Of a stretch of 48,549 bases of DNA, positions 11,409-21,789 are shown piece after piece (position 1 is the stretch's first letter; each line of letters starts with the position of its first letter). The notes below the pieces were generated by a model. The model searched no databases. It was not told the origin of the DNA and saw only the letters and a list, made by a program, of their open reading frames with translations. This DNA comes from Perkinsus olseni (Eukaryota > Perkinsozoa > Perkinsida > Perkinsidae). The DNA is taken from contig JABANP010000413.1 of assembly GCA_013115135.1 (NCBI GenBank), positions 1-48,549 on the forward strand. The letters are read 5' to 3'. The position numbers and the translations under genes were made by a program.

Positions 11409-12095
11409 ATGGACGTAGACGACGTAGAGCGTCTCCTCGATAGTATCGAGTGCGGCTCGCCACAACGGCCTGAAGGAAATCGGCTCGTGGAGAGCACTGA
11501 TCAATCCGGCGTGGACCAGCTCTTGGCTGAAATAGACAGCGTGGTGAGGATGCTGAAGCGCCACTAGTGGGGGAATGCTGACCCTTAGATGGGCCCTCAC
11601 GAGGAATGCCAGCAATTGAGCAGTAAGGACAACCCGAATAGGTTGGTGTACGAGATATCATGCCGCGCTGGACCTGAAGGCGGCAGGTCTTCCTGTGAGG
11701 AGCTCCATCGATGCCCTGCGCGCCACGTTGGGGCAGCAGCCTCCGCCCATCCCGACAAGGAACAAGTAAATTCATAGGCATCCCAACGCCAGTGTCGTTG
11801 ACTTTCCAAGCAGCGTCCTCTTCCGCACTGACTCGGAGGGTAACGGTCAGGTACGTGAGAATATCAGATGTCTAACCTGTGATCAACGAGTTATTAGACT
11901 GGACGGCGTCCGATGGTCAAGGTGAGGAATATTAGCCATGATGCTAGCGAGAAGGACCTTCCCAGAGACGCCGACTATATGTTTTATCGGAACAACTATC
12001 CGATCGAAGAGATGCTTGAGAAGGCGACTGTGGAGGACCGAGACTATACTGCATATTGCTGCCAGTGCCGTGGGCTGGTAGGCGAATGTCGATGA
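11409..12095 (+). CDS. CFAP418: CFAP418 / C8orf37 homologue (ciliary protein)
   Basis: This family of small soluble proteins acts at the ciliary base; the human gene is linked to retinal ciliopathy. The N-terminus (MDVDDVERLLDSIE) and a second acidic helix (SGVDQLLAEIDSV) match the two DDLDxLL-type helices of the family. A middle exon (AALDLKAAGLPVRSSIDALR) matches the family's linker. The conserved C-terminal domain is clear: RCLTCDQRVIRLDGVRW, then after an intron of about 44 nt DADYMFYRNNYPIEEML and YTAYCCQCRG. It keeps two Cys-x2-Cys pairs and the FRNN-type motif (YRNN). At least three short introns are present, one of them near 11770-11815. The C-terminus is shorter than the human one; the frame stops at 12095, although another exon is possible. 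Confidence 0.85.
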
Positions 12096-12124
12096 AAACC
12101 GGCCTCCTCCGCCTCGGTTAGTAT

Positions 12125-12138
12125 TTTAGGGTTTAGGG
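12125..12138 (+). repeat. Interstitial TTTAGGG pair
   Basis: Two perfect adjacent copies of TTTAGGG lie just after the CFAP418 stop. This is the plant-type telomere unit, also reported from dinoflagellates. Two units alone are weak evidence and may be chance. Confidence 0.4.
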
Positions 12139-12201
12139 TGGTACGTGGTAATAGGGCTTTTCGCATATGGGTGTACTCAGGCGGCGATATCGATCGTGTT
12201 T

Positions 12202-14069
12202 TCAGTCGACCAACTCGCCGGAGCCTTCGCTGATGGCGATTGCTGCCGGCGAGGACCCGTCCTTCAGGAAGAGTTGGAAATGTGCTGAGCGTTGATACTC
12301 TTCCCTATGCGTCGTGTTGCCAGTTCGAGCTTGACGCTGCCTAACGTGCACACGCTGAAGCTTCTGTGGTCGAAAGTGCATCAAATTCTCAGCCACGGTC
12401 CAGAACAATGTCGCCTCATTTATGACTCATGCTGCGAGCGGCAGGTGTAATGGTGGGATTGGCAAACGATACAGGGCCATACAACTTGACGCAACAGCCA
12501 GAGTGATGATCTATCAATCATACAATATGCTACTACTGGACTGCTAATGATGCTATTATTCCCACTCAAATCGAGTACCTGAGTAATGGTGCTGTTTCTT
12601 CACGGTTCGCCGACAATCGAGATGCTACCCTTTATGAGCCTTCTTGCCCCACTTGACATCACCATTCGGGTCCAAGGCCTCGGTGAACTCACGTATTTTG
12701 TCGCCGCTACCATCGGACTCATCAACCAGACCATCGATCGGCCTATGCATAACAATACGGCGAACTCGATCGGACAGGAGACCATTGGAGCTCTTGTTGG
12801 GAAGCCTGAGAACGGCCATACATCGGGCATGCAACGCGGCTGCCGCTGCAGATGGTACTCACTTTCTTAGTCCCTTCTTAGAGTCGAGGACATAAACAGT
12901 TTTGTTCATGGCGTGGGCCGCCAGTACTTCAACACGCTGATTGTAAGGTGATACATCTCCCACTAGTACTCCATTGACCTTTATACTACCTGAGGTCCAG
13001 TGAGGTCCACGTCGTCTGAGGAATCGGTTAGTAGGACCACCGCATGGCACAGAGCGATGTATGTGGGAATCTGCAGGACTGACGTGGCAATACTCGGAGA
13101 AGACAGGCCACACACTCACCCCGTTGGCACCGGCCTCCCTCGGCCCCTTCATTGACTGGAACTTCGTAAGATGCCCGGGAAGCATGAAATACGTCCGACG
13201 ACGGAGATCGTGAGAAACTGAAACACTGAGGATGAGCGGAGCGAAACAACACCAGACTCCTAGACCCTACCGTCCTTTGACTTTTCACACCATCGACCTA
13301 ATGAGGCCAGCAGAGGGATAATCGCCGTGAGGGGACGAGTGTCTGAACAGCAGTGGAGAGATCATATGCAAAAAAATAACACGACCACACCGGTCAAGAT
13401 AGGCCGTGGATCTTAGGCTACCTTTCTCGTTATCAGAGCGATGATGGCCGTCGGTCCTGTCATGACGGTCACGCCTCGAGCCCCTGTCGCTGCCCCCAGT
13501 ACGCGACCGCTTCTCGCCATCTCTTTCCCGATCAGACCGCTTCCTCTTGTGAGATGAGCGATCTTCGAGCAACTACGAACCACAGCAGTTGAGGACGAGT
13601 TGAATGACCTTTCTGCTCCTACCAATGGGGCATCCTCGTCGAAGGGATCTTCACCCACTGATTCGACCTCAGAGGAACGATTACTTTCGGATTGAACCTC
13701 TGAATACAAACAACGTCAGGAGAAAGTACGCGGCGAGCAGCATAGGGATCCTCACCCGGCATGTAGAGTGGATCAGGGTTGAGCTGCGTCCGAGGATAGG
13801 AGACGTAGAGGACGTTGGAGTCCACGAAGTCCTTGGGAAGGGATGAAGCCGAACACTGAGCATAACCACCACCATCATTCCGAAGGTTGAAGGGATCGTC
13901 ACAGCCGCATCATTCATCGCGCCACGAGAGTCGCGCAGCCGGAAGAATCCGGAGAATCTTCTCTTCGCGAGAGTACTACCAGTTTCCTAGCCAAGTATTC
14001 ATCCTTCTCCTTCCTGCCCCTCATATCCTCCCAATTAGTGAGATGCTTGGTGGCCAGTACACAGGGCAT
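12202..14069 (-). CDS. Unidentified multi-exon protein with RS-like segment
   Basis: Minus-strand exons with matching style. The N-terminal piece from ATG 14069 includes LTNWEDMRGRKEKDEYLARK. The next reads VDSNVLYVSYPRTQLNPDPL and PGEDPYAARRVLSPDVV near 13730-13840. A charged segment near 13440-13570 is rich in Arg, Ser, Asp and His (KRKRSDRERDGEKRSR), like splicing-linked proteins. Further pieces are VNGVLVGDVSPYNQRVEVLA near 12960, IVMHRPIDGLVDESDGSGD near 12740, and a last exon ending LFLKDGSSPAAIAISEGSGE with stop at 12202. I do not recognise the family. The RS-like part suggests a nuclear RNA-processing role, which is inference only. The pieces could belong to two genes. Confidence 0.5.
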
Positions 14070-14174
14070 AGGACAGAGTTGCCATTGCTCGAGATAGCTC
14101 AGTGAAACCGACACCCGATTGTCTCGTACGCTCCTGAAAACGTCACAGTGAAACGAGAATGGCAGTCCGCGCGT

Positions 14175-15046
14175 CTACCGTATTTGCTGCAGAGTTGGAA
14201 CGATTTGACTGTGGCGATAGCTCGTTAATACTTTCACGTTTTCGGGCTTCACCTTCTTAGTAACGTCACCATCTAACAGGACCTGAGCCGGACAGAGTGG
14301 GGCGGTTGGGCGACTACTTTTTCCTTACGACGTAACGCTGAAGCTGCTTGTCGAAGTCCTTACATTCACCGATGCTTCCATTGAGCTTATAAGCGGCGAT
14401 GAGGCCCTGAGGAAAGGAGACCCCGAAGGGCAAAATGCGAGCTCCGTGGTGAGAGAATAATACGATAATAATTGCGTTAAATGATGGTGATACAGCGGTG
14501 GTGTGGTATCTACTAAGGATAGATAGCATAGGTTTAGTAGTGGTAAAGGTTGTTGCTACGATGGACTAGGCATCACTGGCCCGTACATGATCCGTACAGA
14601 GGTCATGTTATAGTCCTTTCACGGAGACGATGAGGATAAGAGGATGATGATGCTCAAGTATCCTGAAACGCCCAAACCCAAGGCTACACACCCTCTACTA
14701 CGGTCACCTAATAAGAAGACCCCAGGACGTGATAGTACTTGTAGTTCGACAACGCAGCCAGTAAGGAGGCGTCGTAGGTTGGACCCTCGAACTCTCTTCG
14801 TCACGTTGGTTTCATCCAATCGGATGTCGTATCTGCTATCGGAGGTGGTATTCAATCTCTCCCTTCTTAAGGACCCCACCTTTGTGTTAGTTGGTCGAAC
14901 CTGACCACTCGTCCAGTCTGACCGTCCAGGCCGGGATAGTCTCGAAGATCCACGAGCCTCACAGCGTCGCCCTTCTCAATGCCAGTGATGTCCTCATCAT
15001 TGTGGACGCTGACGCCGGAGTCGGAAGGAGATGGAATAGCCGTCAT
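14175..15046 (-). CDS. Protein with two tandem SH3-like (KOW-like) domains
   Basis: ATG 15046 opens a Ser/Pro-rich N-terminus, followed by a small beta-barrel type domain: KGDAVRLVDLRDYPGLDGQT, GRVVRFDQ, and after an intron of about 47 nt RYDIRLDETNVTKRVRGSNL. A second copy follows downstream: GLIAAYKLNGSIGECKDFD, then after an intron ending CTCAG near 14281 LLDGDVTKKVKPENVKVL. Both share the pattern hydrophobic-x-LNG/LDG-x-x-G, a FD turn, and a basic K-R-V-x-x-x-N-L end, seen in many protist and plant SH3-like regulatory domains. The tail ends at TAG 14175. The segment between the domains (about 14530-14770) is uncertain. The partner or substrate cannot be told from sequence. Confidence 0.65.
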
Positions 15047-15082
15047 CCTTGGGAGGGGTACGATCGGTGAAAGAGAGTTGGT

Positions 15083-15166
15083 AATTACGTGGCGCGTGAA
15101 ACTCGTTTGCAATTTCGTGGCGCGTGAAGCTGACTTGAAATTTCGTGGCGCGTGAAGTTTGCGCAG
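15083..15166 (+). repeat. Three 28-bp tandem repeats in a divergent promoter
   Basis: Units 15083-15110, 15111-15138 and 15139-15166 share the 16-bp core TTCGTGGCGCGTGAAR (first unit TACG). A degraded fourth unit follows. They sit 37 bp upstream of the SH3-like gene start and about 190 bp upstream of the MFS start, between two genes transcribed away from each other. Placement suggests protein-binding sites, but this is inference. Confidence 0.75.
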
Positions 15167-15352
15167 AATTTTGGTAGCCTGCATGGGTTTTTAGAATTTC
15201 TCCCCTTACGTCGAACCACCTTCGAAAGAGACTTCTAGTGACACCATTGCTTCTGAACGAGACCAATGACTGCGACCACGTCACCTGCTGATCTCCGCCT
15301 TCCTCTGCATCGGTAATTTCATATCCTCGACTCGTTAGTTTCCCTGCCTCCC

Positions 15353-17152
15353 ATGTCCGCCCCCGATGCCCCTCATCCAGAGCCCGCCCGAAGGGTTGCC
15401 GAGGTCCCATCGGAGCCTACAAGTGGTGGCTCACTCAGACGGAAGCCATTTGCCTTCTTCCCCCGCTTCGGTAACGGGCCTCGGTTTTTCCTCGATCTCT
15501 TCATCGTGTACGTGTCGGTCATCGTGGACTTCATGGGGTACACCCTATTGGCGCCTCTCTTTACGACCATAGTTGACGAGCTCGGCAACGGTGGCTTCTC
15601 CGATGACTTCGCCGCGTCGTGGTTGATGGCGATGTACGGCTTCGGCCAGTTCTTATCGGCTATGATCATGGGCCCTCTATCCGATCTGGTTGGCAGACGA
15701 CCGGTGTTTGTCTGTGCTTACTCTTTGACGGCAGCGGTATACCTCATCCAGGGCTTCTCCAACTCGTATTGGATGTTCGCCTGCCTCCGTCTGTGTAACG
15801 GCTTGACGACTGGCACGAGGCCCGTGGCCTTCTCCTATCTTGGAGATATAGCGGCTCCTGAGAGGATGGCTTTGTATTCGACTCTGGTCGGGGTTATGAT
15901 AGCCATAGGGTCGTTAATGCCGTTGTTGGGAGGCATTATGGGAACGCTTACTTGGAGGCTACCAGTTTTCTTCGCCGCTGGCCTCACCTTCTGTATGGCT
16001 CTATTGGCATTGATATTCCTAAGGGAGTCTCGGAAGCCCGATATGGCGTCGTCGACTGACCGCGAAGTAGCGGTCGGTGGAGGAAGACCAGAGTCCAGCG
16101 GTATCATGCGGTCACCTCTCTTCATCGTTACTTTGACGATGATCGCTGTAACCGGGGCATGCGTGCAGTTTGATAACATCACCATCATAACGACCTTGCC
16201 CTGGCTCTTGAACGAGGTATACGGGATGGCGTTGAACACCGTAGGACTGGTCCTGGGGTCAATGGCCATACCCACCTTGATAACCCTTATTGTAATATTC
16301 CTGCCGCTGTCTAAGCGTCTATTCATGCCGATTCTGGCGATGATTGGTATGCTGGGCCACGCGACTATGTTCATTCTCCCTTTGCTCAATAACGTCTACG
16401 GAGTGATTTTCCTCTCGTACCTTCTCAATTTCGGGAACTCCATGGTGTACTCCTCGGTCCCAGTGATGGCGAAGATCATAGCACCGGCCCCAAGGCGGGG
16501 TCTGGTCAATGGCATTGTATTGGCGGCAATGCTCTTAGCGGGAGCAGTGGGGCCGTTGATCGCTGGTGTCCTATGGGACGTGGATTCGCAGCATATCACT
16601 GCCTTCGCTGTAGTCTCAGGTGTTGCTGCTGTTGGGGCGTTGTGTATGCTATTCGCCTGGCGCCTTATCCCGCGGTTGATGATGAGAAGGGCCAGTAGTC
16701 CTCAGCACGATCTGACGGATAAGGAGATAGAAGACCTTTACGAGGAGTTGGCAGAGTTGAAGGGTACTAAGGAATGCCGTTGTAAACTTGCCGAGCATAT
16801 CAAACGACGGCGTGAGATAGCTCACGAAGAGGATGCCGCGGTCAAAGAAGCTCTAAGGGCTACGGGAAGGCTGAGTCTCTCGGAGCTCGAATTCAGGGGT
16901 AGTGTTCGTCGAGAGGAAGATATCTGGCGACTGGGGCATGACGTGAGTGCCATCTTGGATAGGAATAACTGGAATCGATGGCCGTACTATTACGAATGGG
17001 TGTTGGCCCAGATCGGCAGTGCATTCCCGCCTATCAGGGAAGGACCCGAGTGTGACAGATTTGAGGATGTCACTTGGGTTATGCAGAAGCATTTGGAAAT
17101 AGTTTCCGAGTGGGAGAAGAGACAGCTGAGTAAATTCAAGAAAGACCGATAG
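15353..17152 (+). CDS. MFS transporter, 12-span type with cytosolic tail
   Basis: A single intronless 599-aa frame. After a Pro-rich N-terminus, the first span starts near residue 46 (FLDLFIVYVSVIVDFMGYTL). Motif A (GPLSDLVGRRP, residues 107-117) follows span 2, and about six spans lie before residue 225. A polar central loop (about 226-255) separates the halves, and the second six spans run to about residue 445. This is the layout of the major facilitator superfamily, DHA/TetA-like drug or metabolite carriers that use a proton gradient. The last ~150 residues are hydrophilic, with a charged helical part (LTDKEIEDLYEELAELKG) and a Trp-rich end; such a tail is unusual. Substrate cannot be predicted. 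ATG 15353 is the first start in frame. Confidence 0.88.
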   Translation: MSAPDAPHPEPARRVAEVPSEPTSGGSLRRKPFAFFPRFGNGPRFFLDLFIVYVSVIVDFMGYTLLAPLFTTIVDELGNGGFSDDFAASWLMAMYGFGQFLSAMIMGPLSDLVGRRPVFVCAYSLTAAVYLIQGFSNSYWMFACLRLCNGLTTGTRPVAFSYLGDIAAPERMALYSTLVGVMIAIGSLMPLLGGIMGTLTWRLPVFFAAGLTFCMALLALIFLRESRKPDMASSTDREVAVGGGRPESSGIMRSPLFIVTLTMIAVTGACVQFDNITIITTLPWLLNEVYGMALNTVGLVLGSMAIPTLITLIVIFLPLSKRLFMPILAMIGMLGHATMFILPLLNNVYGVIFLSYLLNFGNSMVYSSVPVMAKIIAPAPRRGLVNGIVLAAMLLAGAVGPLIAGVLWDVDSQHITAFAVVSGVAAVGALCMLFAWRLIPRLMMRRASSPQHDLTDKEIEDLYEELAELKGTKECRCKLAEHIKRRREIAHEEDAAVKEALRATGRLSLSELEFRGSVRREEDIWRLGHDVSAILDRNNWNRWPYYYEWVLAQIGSAFPPIREGPECDRFEDVTWVMQKHLEIVSEWEKRQLSKFKKDR

Positions 17153-17391
17153 TATTAGCCGAAGGTGTGAAGTTACGGGATAAAATACCGTCCTGGGGCC
17201 AATTCTGCGTAATATTCCCCTGATTTTTTTTCTGCTGTACTAGCTCTGATAGCGCTTACATGACGCCAAGTTGCAGCGTATTTTACTCGACCTTGTATGC
17301 AACCTTTTTAATTTACTTGTCTTGTTGCGTTCCAACTACAGAGAGTCTGGACACTAGGCCCCAGTTGGCTTCAGGCCGCCGTTGAATTTCA

Positions 17392-20300
17392 ATGGACCCA
17401 GCCCTCAAGGCCAATGATGGAGGAGGAGGGCCGTCAAGTTCCTCAGTATCGGCCTTGCTGCCAATGTGGGCTCTGGTTGAGGGAGTAGCGGACACCAGTC
17501 TTCGAGAGCTCCAGCAGGCCCTCGAGGCCGAGGACCCCACGACTGTGTGGACCGCAGTGAGACGACTCCGCGAAAGAGCTATTGCGTTGCACGTCGCATG
17601 TGGGTACTTCCTGGGGGCGCATAGAGGGGCTCGAGCGCTGGCAGAGGGCCGGAGAAGGCAGCTGGATTTCGATAATAAGGCACACTTGAATGAACGAATA
17701 GGGGAGGAGATGGTACCACTGAGGTTGTGGACGAGAGGCCAGGCCAGGGACCAGCAGTGGAACGTTCGGGACGCTGCTACGGTACTTATGGGTGGTGACA
17801 GGAATTTCCTGCCAGAGTTGACAGCTGATCTAGTAGGCAGCATAGGGAAGCCCTATGTAGTGTCTTCCTCGCTGGCAATGAACTCAGAGGCCAGGGGTCA
17901 AGCACAGGAGTACCTCCATCATCAGCTCAGTCTGTATAACGTACAAGCAGGACTTCCTTCAGAGGCCCTCTTCTCGGTCGACCCCCACACTGATACCATT
18001 CTTTTGGCTTCTCGTACGGGCGGCTTCTCGGTTCGAGCTATCTATGACCTGTCCTCGTGGACGATCCTTGACGTACGAGTGCATCGGAAGCGACGGACGG
18101 CCTGTCGAATAGTATTGCAGGCTGTGATGGATCAGCTGGTGCGGGAGAAGAGCGATGAGAACGGTCTTCGAGTGATGTACACTTGTGTGGCGCGAATGGC
18201 TGCCCAGCTGCAGCTCAGAAGTCTGCATCAACAGGCGAGGGACCTCATGAGTGCTTCGCCGGAGGGGCCGATCTGGGCGGTTAACAAAGTGGGTGATGAA
18301 TCAGCAGACAAGAATATGGAGAACTTTGTGAAGAGGATGGAAGTAAAGCTGTGTCCAGCAGCGGTGGTGACGACGAGTCAGCAGTCCGGGAAATGGTCTC
18401 CGATGGTCGTATGGTCAGCTGGGGACTCTGGGGTGAAGGCTAGGCTTCTTGGGGACTGGCTTTGTCCGGAGCAGATAGAGGTAATAGTAATGGTGATTAG
18501 AGGGGAGGCCAACGCGTCGGTCGAATGCGTTGCCACTCAGGTGCTGCCGGAGGACTATCTACCCGCAAGCGACCTGCCTCGCTGTGTGGACCTCGCCTTC
18601 GGCCTTATCCAACAGCAGACTTTGATGTCTCTGAAGGCTTCACTCAAAGGAGACAATGTCACCAGCATGAAGCAGTCGAATGACGGCGACGACACGTCAT
18701 GGTCGCTAATAGTACGGCGGCCGTCCGGCCACTTGTGTGCTGTTGTCTCACTCGACAAGACCGGTCGTATTGTGGTAGAGTCGCCCTTGCTGCCCTCAGA
18801 GGACCCCATCATTGTTACTTCCCTATCACACGCCCTCGCCCTCCTCGATCGCCAATTGCCCTTCCTGGCCGTCGTCGAATCATGTGACGCGAAGGCCGCA
18901 GCCCACGGCTGGCATCGTGTTGCCTGGCCCTACGGCTTCGTCTCTCCTCCGGATGATGAACTGCTGGCAACAGAGGCCGCTGATGTCTATCAGAGCACAC
19001 AACAAGTGCGAGACACCCGTGACTTCAGTGCAGCCTACGCGGTCGCCGACGTCCCGGGTATCTTCCTGACGATGGCCTTCACATTTCCCCCACTCAATGA
19101 CGACCCTCCCTCTGTCGGCTTCATCGGTATGACGGTCAACCCTCGCCTCATCAACGTGGGCTCGGCGGCCGACCACGATGTTTTTGCTGCGGCCACTCAG
19201 ACAATCTACTCAGCTGGCCGCTACCACAAGGGTTACGCGAGGCCTCTGCGCATTCTCGCTTCTGTCGGGTCGACCCTCCGGAGGCTGTTGCCGCCTGATG
19301 AGTTCTCATTGGAGCTCTCCTGGCCACCCGTGAAACGGCCGGACAATGGAGATGGCGAGGGCAACGTGTACGGCCATATGTTCGTGTGGAGGCGGAATGA
19401 TAAGGTCATAGGGAATCAGCCGTTGGTTGAGCAGGAGTCGTCACCGGACGTGGAGGACTCTTGCGAAGACGAGAGTATGTCGTCTGGGGGTAGTCAAGAG
19501 GATGGCGACCAGCAGGAGGACCAGCCGGAGCCACCCAACTTGGCCTGTGTTGCAGAGCCAACAGTACACGTCTTCATTAGCGACGATGAGGAGGTAGTCA
19601 AGGGAGGCGTGGGTCTGATCTTCAAGTGCTGGTTTGATGCTCAACCCGATTGGTTGCCAGGTTGTTGTGGCCCTCAGGTACCCTGGAGAATACGTTTGTC
19701 CTTGATTCCGGGCACTCTGGTAGTCATGCAGGATGCCTCTTCTCCTGATGCCGAGCCTCCGCTGTGGCCTTCGAAGAACTCTGCGGACTCTCTCACCAAT
19801 ACACATGTCATTGCTGCGCCGCAGACTCCTGCTCCTACTACAGCGGCATTCTTGGCCGACGACTGGGAGTCCCCGCCGCCCGGTGACGATACGCCGGTGA
19901 CCAACCAAGTGGTTCGGATGCTCTCTGGGGCCCGAGCGGTTCTTCGGAGCTATTCGGCTGCCGCTGCTGGCGGGCTGGTCGCGACGGGTGTCGTCATCGA
20001 GTACGGCACACTCGGAGCCCTCGGCCGGGACCTCCATCAGCTCGTCCGGATGGCTGAGTGGATCTACCAGGCCAGGATGGTCGCGCGGTACCATGAGGGC
20101 ATGCAACTGGTCTCAGCTGACTTGGAAGCGGTACGGTTATCTCTATCAACGTGCGGGAGGGAGGATGATGTCTTTGAAGTGTTCCTCTCTGATGCTGGGA
20201 GATCCTCACGACCAGCTCTGGATTGCTGCTCCGAAGGCCTAGTGGTCAACCTCAAGTGGATACAACCTTCCCTCACTGATTGTGTGGTACCCCAGCTGGA

Positions 20301-21609
20301 GCTGTTCGCCAACTTGCAGATGGTGGCCGCTACTGCTGGCGATCTGGCCGGTCCCCTTACCCGTTTGGCAGCGTACATCGAGCTCTGCCGAGCTACTCAG
20401 TACGGTCTGGGCGCCGTGGCATCGAAGGCTGAAGCGGTAGGGACGGGCGTGAGGCCCCCTGGCCTTGCCGATGGTCTGCCAATGCCTTTGTGGGAGCTGT
20501 GGCCGAGGAATCAGATGGCTCTGGACATGGTTTACGGCCGGACCTACCTCTTCGAGTTCACCGCTATGACGGGCGGCTATTTGGCGGTTCGGACGAACAA
20601 TCGTTACAAGCAGCCGCTGGTACCTCTTCCGGCACCGAGCAGGTTCTTCCGAATGGTAACAGCAACGAAGGCCGGGGTTAGTGGCGATCATTTCCTGCCG
20701 CTGAGGGACACCGAGTTTCGGATACGTTTTCAACCTGGCAAGTTGTACAGCGGCATCCTCGAGCCTTTGGGGGTCTACTGCTGGTACTGCCATATCATAA
20801 CCACCATCACCAATGGAGTCCTGCCCACCGACTGTCCTAGGGAGGATCGGATGTCCTCCGAGTCTGCGCCTGATAGTGAGCCATGGCGGGTCCTCAGCTG
20901 GAACACGTTCGATGGTAACGTGAGGTGCAGTGTGATACTGTATGCTGATGAGAAGAACAGGACCTTTCAATTGAAGTTGAGCGTTGACAAGGTCCCTGGG
21001 CGAGGCGAGACGGAGATCCTCAATCGCTACTTGGTGGCCTCGTCTGTTCTGGTGGATGAGTTCACTGACTTGTGTCGGACTCCTACGGTGATTGCGGCGC
21101 CCAGCTTCATTCTGAAGTTGCTACGGCCGGGAGTACCGTGGGTGGCAGTCTGTGAGGTGGCGGCTTTGGTTCGGAAGGAACGGCGTGATCGTGAGACTCT
21201 ACGACGGATAGACCTGACCAAGTCGGCCTCGTGCCAATGGCAGATCGATTGGCAGGATTTGAGTACCCCACGGCCGCCGAATGCTGCCAACTCCTTCGTC
21301 ATGCTCCTCAATCTCACAGTTCGACTGAATATGCCCAATCAATCTCATATACTTAGATCGGCTAAGTTAACATTTACTGTCAGCTATAATAACATTGCCA
21401 ATGGGTGGCATGGCTGGGATGTGGTACATGTGAGCAGTCTTCACGACAAAAGGGCTGCCCACCTCAGTGAGATCGTCAGCGACATACAGCGGCCACCGTA
21501 CCGCTTGGAGGCCCATCTGGACAACATATGGAGCCAATTGGTTAGCTGGATGTTCGTGCGAGGTGGCTCTCCAAGTCCACAGCAGCATCCATTACCACAA
21601 CACCACTGA
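17392..21609 (+). CDS. MED14: Mediator complex subunit 14 (MED14/RGR1)
   Basis: A single intronless 1405-aa frame. MED14 is the scaffold that joins the head, middle and tail modules of Mediator, linking transcription factors to RNA polymerase II. The N-terminal ~150 residues follow the family pattern: a short helix (LLPMWALVEGVADTSLRELQ), a second helix pair with Arg-rich stretch, then WNVRDAATVLMGGDRNFLPE, matching the A-x-D-V-L-x-x-G-x-Y segment. The following domain has LVREKSDENGLRVMYTCVAR and LQLRSLHQQARDLM, corresponding to the conserved helical part around residues 230-300. An acidic low-complexity loop lies near residues 680-720. The C-terminal ~600 residues diverge strongly. Length fits the family (about 1080-1450). 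ATG 17392 follows a stretch with an ACAG acceptor about 50 nt upstream. Assignment rests on the N-terminal third. Confidence 0.72.
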   Translation: MDPALKANDGGGGPSSSSVSALLPMWALVEGVADTSLRELQQALEAEDPTTVWTAVRRLRERAIALHVACGYFLGAHRGARALAEGRRRQLDFDNKAHLNERIGEEMVPLRLWTRGQARDQQWNVRDAATVLMGGDRNFLPELTADLVGSIGKPYVVSSSLAMNSEARGQAQEYLHHQLSLYNVQAGLPSEALFSVDPHTDTILLASRTGGFSVRAIYDLSSWTILDVRVHRKRRTACRIVLQAVMDQLVREKSDENGLRVMYTCVARMAAQLQLRSLHQQARDLMSASPEGPIWAVNKVGDESADKNMENFVKRMEVKLCPAAVVTTSQQSGKWSPMVVWSAGDSGVKARLLGDWLCPEQIEVIVMVIRGEANASVECVATQVLPEDYLPASDLPRCVDLAFGLIQQQTLMSLKASLKGDNVTSMKQSNDGDDTSWSLIVRRPSGHLCAVVSLDKTGRIVVESPLLPSEDPIIVTSLSHALALLDRQLPFLAVVESCDAKAAAHGWHRVAWPYGFVSPPDDELLATEAADVYQSTQQVRDTRDFSAAYAVADVPGIFLTMAFTFPPLNDDPPSVGFIGMTVNPRLINVGSAADHDVFAAATQTIYSAGRYHKGYARPLRILASVGSTLRRLLPPDEFSLELSWPPVKRPDNGDGEGNVYGHMFVWRRNDKVIGNQPLVEQESSPDVEDSCEDESMSSGGSQEDGDQQEDQPEPPNLACVAEPTVHVFISDDEEVVKGGVGLIFKCWFDAQPDWLPGCCGPQVPWRIRLSLIPGTLVVMQDASSPDAEPPLWPSKNSADSLTNTHVIAAPQTPAPTTAAFLADDWESPPPGDDTPVTNQVVRMLSGARAVLRSYSAAAAGGLVATGVVIEYGTLGALGRDLHQLVRMAEWIYQARMVARYHEGMQLVSADLEAVRLSLSTCGREDDVFEVFLSDAGRSSRPALDCCSEGLVVNLKWIQPSLTDCVVPQLELFANLQMVAATAGDLAGPLTRLAAYIELCRATQYGLGAVASKAEAVGTGVRPPGLADGLPMPLWELWPRNQMALDMVYGRTYLFEFTAMTGGYLAVRTNNRYKQPLVPLPAPSRFFRMVTATKAGVSGDHFLPLRDTEFRIRFQPGKLYSGILEPLGVYCWYCHIITTITNGVLPTDCPREDRMSSESAPDSEPWRVLSWNTFDGNVRCSVILYADEKNRTFQLKLSVDKVPGRGETEILNRYLVASSVLVDEFTDLCRTPTVIAAPSFILKLLRPGVPWVAVCEVAALVRKERRDRETLRRIDLTKSASCQWQIDWQDLSTPRPPNAANSFVMLLNLTVRLNMPNQSHILRSAKLTFTVSYNNIANGWHGWDVVHVSSLHDKRAAHLSEIVSDIQRPPYRLEAHLDNIWSQLVSWMFVRGGSPSPQQHPLPQHH

Positions 21610-21789
21610 TTGCTAGTTTCCTATTACCACTGAACGTTTGCCTCTGGCTGGTCTGTGTGGTGTTCGGAACTGCGCTGTGTATCGATTACAATGGCGTGGC
21701 GAGAACTCAAAAGCATCCTGGGCTAGTGGACAGGGTTCATGATTTCGATTGACTTGACGTAGTAGTTTTTGCTCATCGGTTTTACAGCA

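Noticed and set aside
19441..20970. Long minus-strand frames of 221 and 243 aa
   Set aside because: They lie antisense to MED14, have no motifs, and are explained by codon bias of the real frame.
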